Assembly (NCBI GenBank): GCA_025350775.1
Contig: JANXXF010000361.1
Location: forward strand, 1 to 15,399
DNA length: 15,399 bases
Direction of reading: 5' to 3'
DNA from: Actinomycetes bacterium
GTDB lineage: Bacteria; Actinomycetota; Thermoleophilia; Gaiellales; Gaiellaceae
Notes under the pieces: generated by a model
The model's database searches: none
The model's input: the letters and a program-made list of their open reading frames with translations, nothing else
What the model was told of the DNA's origin: nothing
Shown here: positions 6,375 to 14,000 of the stretch, piece after piece
Layout of the letters: the number at the start of each line of letters is the position of its first letter
Position numbering within the stretch: position 1 is the stretch's first letter
Position numbers and translations under genes: made by a program

Positions 6375-6611
6375 ATGACACATTCGACCAGGCGTTTCTG
6401 GACGATGGCCGGCCTGGCCTGCGGCAGCCTGCTGCTGCTGCTCATGAGCCTCGTGTGGAAGGAGTGGATCGAGATCGTCTTCCACGTCGACCCCGACCGG
6501 GTAAGCGGCGGCACGGAGTGGCTGATCGTGGCGCTGGCGAGCGCTGCCACCGTGATCTTCGCGCTCCGTGCGCGGATCGAATGGCGGCGAGAGCAAAGCG
6601 CGACCGCCTGA
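6375..6611 (+). CDS. Small two-TM membrane protein, 78 aa
   Basis: Short protein with two hydrophobic helices: about residues 11-28 (MAGLACGSLLLLLMSLVW) and about 49-64 (WLIVALASAATVIFALRA). They are joined by a polar loop, KEWIEIVFHVDPDRVSGGTE, and the protein ends in a basic tail (RIEWRREQ). The charge pattern (basic N-terminus THSTRR and basic C-terminus) suggests both ends are in the cytoplasm with the loop outside. I do not recognise the family. The ATG at 6375 is preferred over the upstream TTG at 6306 because AAGGGGTG at 6361-6368 is a good Shine-Dalgarno at six bases. It lies 61 bases upstream of the 250-aa gene and may be the first gene of the accessory operon. Confidence 0.65.
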   Translation: MTHSTRRFWTMAGLACGSLLLLLMSLVWKEWIEIVFHVDPDRVSGGTEWLIVALASAATVIFALRARIEWRREQSATA

Positions 6612-6658
6612 CGTGCAACCGGCCGGCGACCGCGGCATTGCCGGAACACCAAGACAGT

Positions 6659-6665
6659 GAGGAGG
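6659..6665 (+). promoter_or_regulatory. Strong ribosome binding site of the 250-aa gene
   Basis: GAGGAGG lies seven bases before the ATG at 6673. It is among the best Shine-Dalgarno matches in the window, in contrast to the SD-less housekeeping genes upstream. Confidence 0.75.
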
Positions 6666-6672
6666 CGATTCG

Positions 6673-7425
6673 ATGCCTGCCAAATCCAAGGCCATACCGA
6701 ACCTCTTGCGCCAGTCGGCGTTCAGCTTCCTGGGGACGATCGAGCACCTCGGCGCCGCGACGATGACCGACGTGCCGGTCGACGGCCGTACCGCGATCGT
6801 GGTCGTCGAGCAGGTGCTGCATGCGCCCGCGGCGTTCTCGGAGCTCGCGAACACCCGCGTCACGCTTCAACTCGCCGCAAAGGGGGTCGCCCCGAAGGTG
6901 GGCGACCGCGCGGCCTTCTTCGCGAACGCGACCGCGTTCGGCGACAGCCTCGCCCTCGCAGAGGTCGGGCGCGTCCCGGCAGGCGATGTCGAGTCGCCCG
7001 TAGGTGCGACCGCAGCAGCGGGAGGCCTGTCACCGCTCCAGGGATTCCAGGCGCAGATCGAGAGGGACCGCCTGCTCGAGCACGCGGCCGCTGCCGACGC
7101 GATCGTGGTCGGAACCGTCGCGAAGCTGGAGCAAGCGACCAAGAAGGGGCTGTCGGAGCACGACCCGGATTGGTGGAAGGCCACGCTCGACGTCGATCAC
7201 GTCGAGAAGGGCAATGTCAAGCCGGGCAAGCTCGCTGTTCTCTACGCCAACAGCGTCGACGTCCAGTGGCGGAGCTCCCTGAAGCCCAAGGCAGGGCAGG
7301 GAGGGCTCTGGATGCTTCACAACTCCGATGAGCCGCTCAGCAAGCTCGCAGCCTTCCAGGTCCTCCACCTGGACGACTACCAGCCGGTTCAGTCCCTCGA
7401 CACGCTGCGCGGAAACGGGAGCTGA
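6673..7425 (+). CDS. Protein of two similar halves, 250 aa, unknown function
   Basis: No family recognised. The protein appears to contain an internal duplication. Residues 17-100 begin FSFLGTIEHLGAAT, continue with a strand AIVVVEQVLHA and a TRVTLQL strand, and then a G-D-RAAFF segment. Residues 143-230 begin AIVVGTVAKLEQAT, then KATLDVDHVEKG, a KLAVLYA strand and a GGLWMLH segment. The shared pattern, GT-hydrophobic-x-x-L, then a strand ending in V-x-x-V-x-x-(G), then two more strands, suggests two small beta-barrel-like domains. No signal peptide or TM helix is present, and the start is basic (MPAKSKAIPNLLRQ). The start is fixed by GAGGAGG at 6659-6665. Only six bases separate it from the propeller gene, so the two are almost certainly co-transcribed and probably act together. 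Confidence 0.75.
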   Translation: MPAKSKAIPNLLRQSAFSFLGTIEHLGAATMTDVPVDGRTAIVVVEQVLHAPAAFSELANTRVTLQLAAKGVAPKVGDRAAFFANATAFGDSLALAEVGRVPAGDVESPVGATAAAGGLSPLQGFQAQIERDRLLEHAAAADAIVVGTVAKLEQATKKGLSEHDPDWWKATLDVDHVEKGNVKPGKLAVLYANSVDVQWRSSLKPKAGQGGLWMLHNSDEPLSKLAAFQVLHLDDYQPVQSLDTLRGNGS

Positions 7426-7431
7426 GAGTCG

Positions 7432-9015
7432 ATGATCCACATAGTCAACATGATCCCGTTCTCGTTGAGCGGGGAGTCCAGTCAGGACAGCGAGCCGAAC
7501 CTCGCCGTCAATCCGGCGAAACCGACCGACATGGTCGGCACGGCCTTCACGGCGGCGCCGATGGGCGGCGCGCTCGCTCCGATCTACATCTCGACCGACG
7601 GCGGAAACACCTGGTCGCTGCGCACCGTCGTTCCCGGCAACGGCCCGTTCGGGACCGGAGACATCACCGTCGGCTTCGCAACGACGAGCGGTGTGCTCTA
7701 CGCAGGAACGCTGAACGGCTCGACGGGGCATCTGAACATCCTGCGCACGGCGACCTTCGCCTCGACGACGGCGATGACGCTCCTGGTCGACCGCGCGAGC
7801 GAGGATCAGCCGTGGGTCGTCGCCGGGAGCGTGGTCGTCGGCAAGACGTCGAAGGACCGCGTCTATATCGGCAACAACGACTTCGGCCAGCCCAGCGGCC
7901 ACACCGGGACGGTCGATCTCTCGCTCGACGCGAGAACGGCGGCCGCCCCGGCGGGATTCGCGCCCCACTCGGTCGAGCGGCGGGCGACCACCGGGCAGGA
8001 CGGCCCTCCGGTCCGCCTCGCGCTCCACGCCGACGGGACGGTCTATGCCGCCCATGAGCGCTGGGTGAGCGGATCGGTCCCGAACATCACCATGGACGTC
8101 GTCGTCACCCGCGACGACAACTGGGGCTCGGGTGCCAATCCGTTCAGCGCGCTCGTCGACCCGGGCGACAGCAAGATCGGCCAGCGCGTGGCGACGGGCC
8201 GGTTCATCAAGTGGAACGCCATCATGGGCCAGGAGCGCCTCGGCGGCGACCTCTCGATCGCAGTCGATCCCACGAACTCGAGCAACGTCTGGATCGCTTG
8301 GTGCGACCGCGTCGGCGGCGTCTCGGGCACGGACTGGACGCTGCACGTCCGCCGCTCGACCAACCGCGGCCAGACCTGGTCGAACGACGTTCGCACGATC
8401 ACCAACGCGAAGAACCCGAGCCTCGCCGTGGACGGGCACGGCCGTCTCGGCCTCGTGAGCCAGCAGTTCACAGGTAGCCGCTGGGTGACGCAGCTCGAGC
8501 TGACCGCCAACGCGTGGAGCACCCCGGCGACGGTCGTCGTGCTGCACACGGCGCCGTCGGCGACCCCGGCCCGGACGTTCCTGCCGTACCTCGGCGACTA
8601 CATCCGGCTGCTAGCCGTGGGGACCGACTTCCACGGGGTCTTCTGCGGTAACAACACCCCCGACAACGCGAACTTCCCGAACGGGGTCGCGTACCAGCGG
8701 GCCGCGGACTTCACAACGCACAAGCTCTTCAATACCAACGGTGTGACGCAGGTCGCGCCGTCCATCGATCCGTTCTACTTCCACTGGACGGACAACCCGA
8801 TCATCCGCGGCCGCGGAATCGTGCCGACCACCCCGATCCAGCCGATCCAGCCGCGAACGATCCAGCCGGTCCAGCCGATCCACCCGATCCAGCCGATCCA
8901 GCCGATCGAGCAGATCACGCCGATCTCGATCAGGCCGATCTCGCGGGAGCCGATCATCTCGCCGATCGGCCCGAAGCCAGGACCCGGGCAGGGAGCAGCG
9001 AATCTGCACCTCTGA
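7432..9015 (+). CDS. BNR/Asp-box beta-propeller protein with an Ile-x-Pro repeat tail, 527 aa
   Basis: Residues 1-455 look like a sialidase-type beta-propeller. The opening SQDSEPNLAVNPAKPTDMV (17-35) is typical of such proteins. STDGGNTW (54-61) is a full Asp-box, STNRGQTW (309-316) is a second box with Asn for Asp, and GGDLSIAVDPTNSSNVWIAW (271-290) and NPSLAVDGHGRLGLVSQ (328-344) are blade strands. No sialidase Arg triad can be assigned by eye, so it may be a binding rather than an enzymatic propeller. Residues 468-514 are a low-complexity tail of I-Q-P-like triplets, then KPGPGQG and the end NLHL. No signal peptide is evident, which is unusual for this fold. The ATG at 7432 lies six bases after the preceding stop, with GGGAG at 7417-7421. 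The next gene is a RiPP-type B12 radical SAM enzyme, for which the tail is a candidate substrate. Confidence 0.8.
   Translation: MIHIVNMIPFSLSGESSQDSEPNLAVNPAKPTDMVGTAFTAAPMGGALAPIYISTDGGNTWSLRTVVPGNGPFGTGDITVGFATTSGVLYAGTLNGSTGHLNILRTATFASTTAMTLLVDRASEDQPWVVAGSVVVGKTSKDRVYIGNNDFGQPSGHTGTVDLSLDARTAAAPAGFAPHSVERRATTGQDGPPVRLALHADGTVYAAHERWVSGSVPNITMDVVVTRDDNWGSGANPFSALVDPGDSKIGQRVATGRFIKWNAIMGQERLGGDLSIAVDPTNSSNVWIAWCDRVGGVSGTDWTLHVRRSTNRGQTWSNDVRTITNAKNPSLAVDGHGRLGLVSQQFTGSRWVTQLELTANAWSTPATVVVLHTAPSATPARTFLPYLGDYIRLLAVGTDFHGVFCGNNTPDNANFPNGVAYQRAADFTTHKLFNTNGVTQVAPSIDPFYFHWTDNPIIRGRGIVPTTPIQPIQPRTIQPVQPIHPIQPIQPIEQITPISIRPISREPIISPIGPKPGPGQGAANLHL
8833..8973 (+). repeat. In-frame 9-bp repeat tract encoding Ile-Gln-Pro units
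   Basis: CCGATCCAG-type units recur in tandem, encoding PIQPIQP, then TIQPVQPIHPIQPIQPIEQ, and decaying to ITPISIRPISREPIISPIGP. Ile recurs every third residue through most of the tract, with Gln, His or Ser next and Pro following. The first units are almost identical at the DNA level, pointing to recent slippage or duplication; the later ones have drifted. Confidence 0.9.
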
Positions 9016-9064
9016 GCCAAGTACGACGGGCCGTCGGCGACCTGCCGGCGGCCGGCTCTCCCCC

Positions 9065-9096
9065 GGGCCTCGACGCGTGGCATTCGGCCGAGGCCC
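9065..9096 (+). promoter_or_regulatory. Hairpin covering the ribosome binding site of the radical SAM gene
   Basis: GGGCCTCG (9065-9072) is a perfect inverted repeat of CGAGGCCC (9089-9096), an 8-bp stem around a 16-nt loop. The right arm contains GAGG, the only Shine-Dalgarno-like sequence before the ATG at 9099, and ends two bases from that codon. Folding would reduce initiation of the radical SAM protein relative to the gene upstream. Confidence 0.5.
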
Positions 9097-9098
9097 AG

Positions 9099-11015
9099 AT
9101 GGGGCGTAGCAGGCCTCGCAGCGAGCGCGTCCTGCTCGTCAGCATGCCGTTCGGCGCGCTCGAGCGGCCGTCGCTCGCACTCGGGCTGCTGCAGGCGCAC
9201 TGCCGGCAGCTCGAAGTCGCGTGCGAGACGCGCTACCTCGGGGTGCCGTTCGCCGAGCGTGTGGGCGTCGGTGAGTACCACTGGCTCAGCGCAGAGGTGC
9301 CCTATACCGCATTCGCCGGCGACTGGCTGTTCACCGAGGCGCTCTATGGGGCACGGCCCGCTGCTGACCAGGCCTACGTCGACCACGTGCTGCGGGGGAT
9401 CTGGCAGCTCACGGACGACGACATCGCGCGGCTCTGGCAACTGCGGGCCGCGGTCGGTCCGTACCTCGACCACTGCCTGGCGACCGTCGACTGGGCTCGC
9501 TACACCCTCGTCGGCTTCACCTCGACGTTTCAGCAGAACATCGCGTCGCTCGCCCTCGCCGCGCGGGTGAAGGCCTTGCACCCCGAGGCGGCGATCGCGT
9601 TCGGGGGCGCGAACTGGGAAGAGGCAATGGGGGTGGCGCTCCACCGCCGGTTCCCATTCGTCGACTACGCATTCTCCGGGGAGGCCGACCAGTCGTTCCC
9701 GGCGGTGCTCGCAGCACGGAGGCGCGGCCTCGGCATCGGCGGGATCCCCGGCGTCACCTCGCGTGACGGGCCGCCGGCCGAAGGGAATGCGCCCGCAACC
9801 TCGATCGCCGACCTCGATGCGTTGCCGGTGCCCGACTACGAGCCGTTCTTCGATCAGCTCAGGTCGAGCCCGATCGTCGGCGCGATCACGCCCCTCCTGC
9901 TCGTCGAGACGGCCCGTGGCTGCTGGTGGGGTGAGCGATCCCACTGCACCTTCTGCGGCCTGAACGGCGCGACGATGGTGTTCCGCAGCAAGTCGCCCGA
10001 CCGCGTGCTGGAGGAGATCACGCTGCTACGCGAACGCTACGGCGTGGCGACGTTCAGCGTGGTCGACGACATTCTCGACATGCGTTATTTCAAGTCGGTG
10101 CTGCCGATGCTGACGGAGGCTCGGCTCGGAGCCGACTTCTTCTGGGAGGTCAAGGCGAACCTGACGGCGGAGCACGTGCGGCAGCTCCGCGACGCCGGGG
10201 TGGTCTTCATCCAGCCGGGCATCGAGAGCCTGAACGACCATGTGCTCGAGCTGATGCGCAAGGGGACGACCGGCTTCCGCAACATCGAGCTGCTGAAATG
10301 GTGCAAGGAGTACAGCGTGAAGCCGCTCTGGAACCTCCTGTACGGCTTCCCCGGCGAGGAGGCAGCCGACTACGAGGAGACGGTGGCGCTGATCGACGCG
10401 ATCTGGCACCTCGACCCGCCGACGGGCTACGGCCCCATCCGTCTCGACCGCTTCAGCCCGTACCACGCCGAGCCGGAGGCGTTCGGGATGGAGAACGTCC
10501 GGCCGATGGCGCCGTTCCTGTACCTCTATCCGTTCGAGCGGGCGGAGGTGATGGAGATCGCTTACTACTTCGACTTCGACTACGCCGCTGACCGCACCGA
10601 CGATGTCTACGCGCGTGGCGCCGTGGCACTCGCGCAGACGTGGATGGCGGACACCGCCTGCGGCATGCTCTCGATGAACGAGGACGGCGACGGGACGCTC
10701 TACATCCTCGACACGCGCCGCGAGCATGCGGCGGCTCCGCGCCGGGCCGCGCTCACCGGCTGGAAGGCTGCGGTGTTCCTTGCCTGCGACAGGGCGCAGA
10801 CGCTGCGCCAGTTGCTGGTGCTACCGCCAGTCGTCGACGACGGCGTCTCCGAGACGGACATCGGCGGATTCCTCGAGCGCTGCGTCGAGCACCGCCTGCT
10901 GGTGCATAACGAGCGGACGTGGCTGAACGTGGCGGTACACGTTCCCGCGCGCGAGGAGCCGGGCGAGGGCGCGTACCGGGTCGCCCGCGACGTGGTCGAT
11001 GCCCTTGCCCGCTGA
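9099..11015 (+). CDS. B12-binding radical SAM enzyme of the RiPP-maturation type (putative C-methyltransferase)
   Basis: A 638-aa enzyme. Residues about 10-215 look like a cobalamin-binding Rossmann domain (VLLVSMPFGALERPSLALG at the start; VGFTSTFQQN; IAFGGANWE; DYAFSGEAD). The radical SAM core follows: RGCWWGERSHCTFCGLNG holds the cluster cysteines Cys275, Cys283 and Cys286, with unusual C-x7-C-x2-C spacing. Then come FRSKSPDRVLEEI (295-307), VVDDILDM (321-328), VKANLTAEHVRQLRDAGV (351-368), IQPGIESL (371-378), LLKWCKE (398-404), GFPGEE (416-421) and RLDRFSPYH (448-456). This series matches the family I know as 'RiPP maturation radical SAM protein 1'. Residues about 540-630 look like a small helical/winged domain that could bind a leader peptide. 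The likely reaction is C-methylation or another radical modification of a peptide; the substrate is unknown. The gene follows the propeller gene after 83 bases. Confidence 0.9.
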   Translation: MGRSRPRSERVLLVSMPFGALERPSLALGLLQAHCRQLEVACETRYLGVPFAERVGVGEYHWLSAEVPYTAFAGDWLFTEALYGARPAADQAYVDHVLRGIWQLTDDDIARLWQLRAAVGPYLDHCLATVDWARYTLVGFTSTFQQNIASLALAARVKALHPEAAIAFGGANWEEAMGVALHRRFPFVDYAFSGEADQSFPAVLAARRRGLGIGGIPGVTSRDGPPAEGNAPATSIADLDALPVPDYEPFFDQLRSSPIVGAITPLLLVETARGCWWGERSHCTFCGLNGATMVFRSKSPDRVLEEITLLRERYGVATFSVVDDILDMRYFKSVLPMLTEARLGADFFWEVKANLTAEHVRQLRDAGVVFIQPGIESLNDHVLELMRKGTTGFRNIELLKWCKEYSVKPLWNLLYGFPGEEAADYEETVALIDAIWHLDPPTGYGPIRLDRFSPYHAEPEAFGMENVRPMAPFLYLYPFERAEVMEIAYYFDFDYAADRTDDVYARGAVALAQTWMADTACGMLSMNEDGDGTLYILDTRREHAAAPRRAALTGWKAAVFLACDRAQTLRQLLVLPPVVDDGVSETDIGGFLERCVEHRLLVHNERTWLNVAVHVPAREEPGEGAYRVARDVVDALAR

Positions 11016-11031
11016 GCCCGTGGCCTGCGCC

Positions 11032-11048
11032 CGGGAGGCGCCCTCCCG
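11032..11048. terminator. Bidirectional terminator-like hairpin between convergent genes
   Basis: CGGGAGG (11032-11038) and CCTCCCG (11042-11048) form a perfect 7-bp stem with a 3-nt loop in the 45-bp gap between the two converging genes. No T tract follows on either strand, as is common in GC-rich actinobacteria, so its strength is uncertain. Confidence 0.55.
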
Positions 11049-11060
11049 AGGCTCGCGCCC

Positions 11061-14000
11061 CTAGCCGGCGGCGCAGCCGGTCTTGATCGCCCCGGCCACG
11101 GCGTCGAACGCCGGTTTGTGCGCCCCGTCTGGGTGCTCGAGGCCCGACTGCCAGCCGCCGCCGTCCGCCGTCACGCCACGGCCGGACTCGTCGACGAGCA
11201 GGAACAGGAGCACGTCCGAGACGGTCGCGTCGCAGGCCAGGAACTTCGTGATCGCGTCGCTGTAGTACGCGCCCTGGTCGGCCTCGCTGACGACGCCTGA
11301 GCCTTCCGTCCCCTTGTAGCGATCGTCGCCCGCAGTGTCGGTCTGGTAGCCGTACTCGTCGATGACGAGCTTCAGCCCGCCCGCCGTCGTCGGCTGCCCG
11401 CTTCCGGCGAACGCCGTTGTGAGCGCAGCCCTGACCCGGTCGAGTTGCGTCACACCGAAGAAGTTGGCGTCCTCGTAGCCGCCCTTCGCCGGCGGTGGCG
11501 GCGGCTTCGCGTTCGGGTTCGGGTACGGGTGGATGGCGAGGGCGTCCATGATCGGCGCCGTGCGCCCGTCGGCCCTATACGCATCCCCCATCGCCTTGAT
11601 GAAGTCGAGCGGCGCCGTCGAGGCGGGCCGGCTGACCGCCCTCGGTGCGAGCCCCATGCCGATCACCTGGATGGCGCCGCTCACCTCCTTGAGCCGGTCA
11701 TAGCAGGTCTTGAGCGTCTGGTAGTAGACACCGGTGCCGCCCTGCTGCTGCGGCCAGAACCGGGCCGCGTTCACCTCGTTGCCGACGATGAAGCGCCTGA
11801 TCTGCGGGTAGTTCCTGGCAACGCGCGCGGCCCAGGCGCAGAAGTTGTCGACGAAGCCGGCCTGCAGCGGGAGCGGCGGCGAAACCGGGCTCGGGTAGAG
11901 CGCGAGGATGATCCCGATGCCCGAGCCGCTCGCGACCGGCACGGCACGGTCGAGGAACGGATCGCGGTCGGGCGTAGCGGCGCCGCCCCAGACCAGCGTC
12001 CAGCGTTGTTCCGACATCCCAGCCGCCTTCAGCGACGCGACCACCGACTTGCCGCCATCCTCGGCGAACTTCCCACCGTCGTCGGCGACGCCGTAGGCCT
12101 TCGGCGTGTTGGGCCCGGCGGGTGGTGTCGAGGGTGTCGTCGTGGCCGGTGTGCCGGCGGCAGCAGGCCCGCCGAACGCGACGGCGCTCGAGTGCATCGT
12201 CAGGTAGCGCAGACTGCCCGCGTATTCGGCGACGGCGCCGTAACGGGCGCCCTTCTTCGTCTCGACGGTCACGTTGAACTTCCCGTCGGCCTTCGTCGTC
12301 GCGAACAGCTCGCTGTGCGCGGCCACGCCGCCGCCGATTGCGCTCACGGCGATGCGGATGCGCGTGCTCGCGAGGGGCTTGCTGCGGCCGCTGTCGCGGT
12401 AGGTCAGCACGCCCTGGAGCGACGTCTTCCCCGCGTTGCCCGTCGCGGTCAGCGACAGCGCGGTGCCGTAGCTGAGCACGACGTCAACCGGGATCTTCAC
12501 CTGCGGGATGAAGGTGTCGCCCTTGTTCATGTAACCGGTGAGGGTGATCTCCTTGACCTGGCCGGGCTTCGCCACCGCGGGGTCGGGCGGCTGGAGCTGC
12601 AGCCTGAACTTGTCACTCCTGCCGGCAACGAGCACTGCGTAGCTCTGGCCCGGCTTCGCAGCGGAATCGAGCGTGCCCTTCCAGCCGGCGGGCAGCGGGA
12701 ACGGGGAGACGGAGAGCGCCTGGCCCGTCTTGTTGAGATTGGCGAGCGCGAGCGACATGTCGATCGGCTTGTAGGGGCTGCCGGAGCCGGTCTGCACCAT
12801 CAGGAACGGCTCGATGCGCAGGTTGTCGAGCAGGTTCGTCTCGTTCCCGTTCTGGTTGACCAGCAACGCGACGACGAAAGGGCCGGCAGGGCTCATCTCA
12901 ACGGTCTTCGTGACGGAGGCGCCCGGCGCGATGTCGCCGAAGTGGATGTCGGCGATCCTCCCGATCGAGCTGCGCCCCAGCGTGTCGGCGTTGAGGTCGG
13001 CGCCGACGGGGATCTCGCCGCCGAGGATGTAGGCGGTGCCGCGGACGTCCCTGGCCATCCCGTCGCCGGTGTTCTGCACCCTCAGCGAGAGCCGGTGCGT
13101 GGTGGTGGAGAAGGTGATCTGCGGCGGCGCGGTGAGGCTGAGCGTGATCGAGACGGGCGTGTAGATGGCGTCGCCGAAGAGGTCGGGGGCGCCGTCGTTG
13201 TCGTTGTCGGGCAGCCAGAAGGTGCCGAAGCCGTTGGAGGGGCTGTCGAGCCACACGTCGTTGGCGACGAGGTTGGGCGTCGGCGGCGGCGAGTCGAAGA
13301 AGATCCGCAACTTGTAGCTGCCGTCAGCGGTCTTCGACAGCACCTTCACACGGAGCCCGACGTCGGGATCGGAGAACGTCCCCCCGACGGTGAACGGCGC
13401 CTGCCCGAGAACCGACGAGCCGATCTTCGACGGGTGGTCATCGGTGCAGACGGTGGCCGGCAGCCCGCGCGGGCCCGCTCGCTTCACCGTCAGCGGGATC
13501 GTCGGCGTCAGGCCCAAGAACCCCGCCTGGGTGGCGCTGACGAGCACCCCGTCCCCGTACTCGGCCGGCAGGCCCATGGTGCCGCAGTACTTGTTGAGCG
13601 TGGAGGGGGCGCCTGTCTCGTAGGTGGCCGGGCGCCCGGCGTCGAGCCCGGTGTGGCCGCGAGCCTCGACGAGGTAGCCCTGGAAGGTCGGGTTGTAGGC
13701 GACTCCCGGCGGCGGCGGCACGATCGAACCGTTGGTCGGCAGGAGGATCGCCTCGGTGCCGCCGGCCAGCGGCGGAGCGACCGTCACGTCGAGCCCACCA
13801 GGCGGCGTGCTGCCGCGGTTGACGATCCTGTAGCCGGACGGGGGGAGCCAGCCGGTGAGGTACCGGGAGAACGCCGAGAAGTTTTCGAGGTTGTCAAAGC
13901 TCATCTGGTCCCAGAACTCCGTGTACTCCTTCGCGTCGTTCGTCTCGCGGTAGAGGTCGTACAGGCCGAGCTGGTGGCCGAGCTCGTGGACGATGAGGGC

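Noticed and set aside
7030..8547. A 505-codon minus-strand frame
   Set aside because: Antisense to the 250-aa and propeller genes, with Arg/Asp/Val-rich composition and no recognisable domain.
8833..8973. Short tandem units considered as a CRISPR array or intergenic minisatellite
   Set aside because: The 9-bp units have no spacers and stay in frame inside a gene, so they are a protein repeat.
8775..9944. A 389-codon minus-strand frame ending in repeated Ile-Gly-Trp units
   Set aside because: The repeat is the reverse reading of the Ile-Gln-Pro tract, and the rest is antisense to the radical SAM gene. The plus-strand reading has clear domains.
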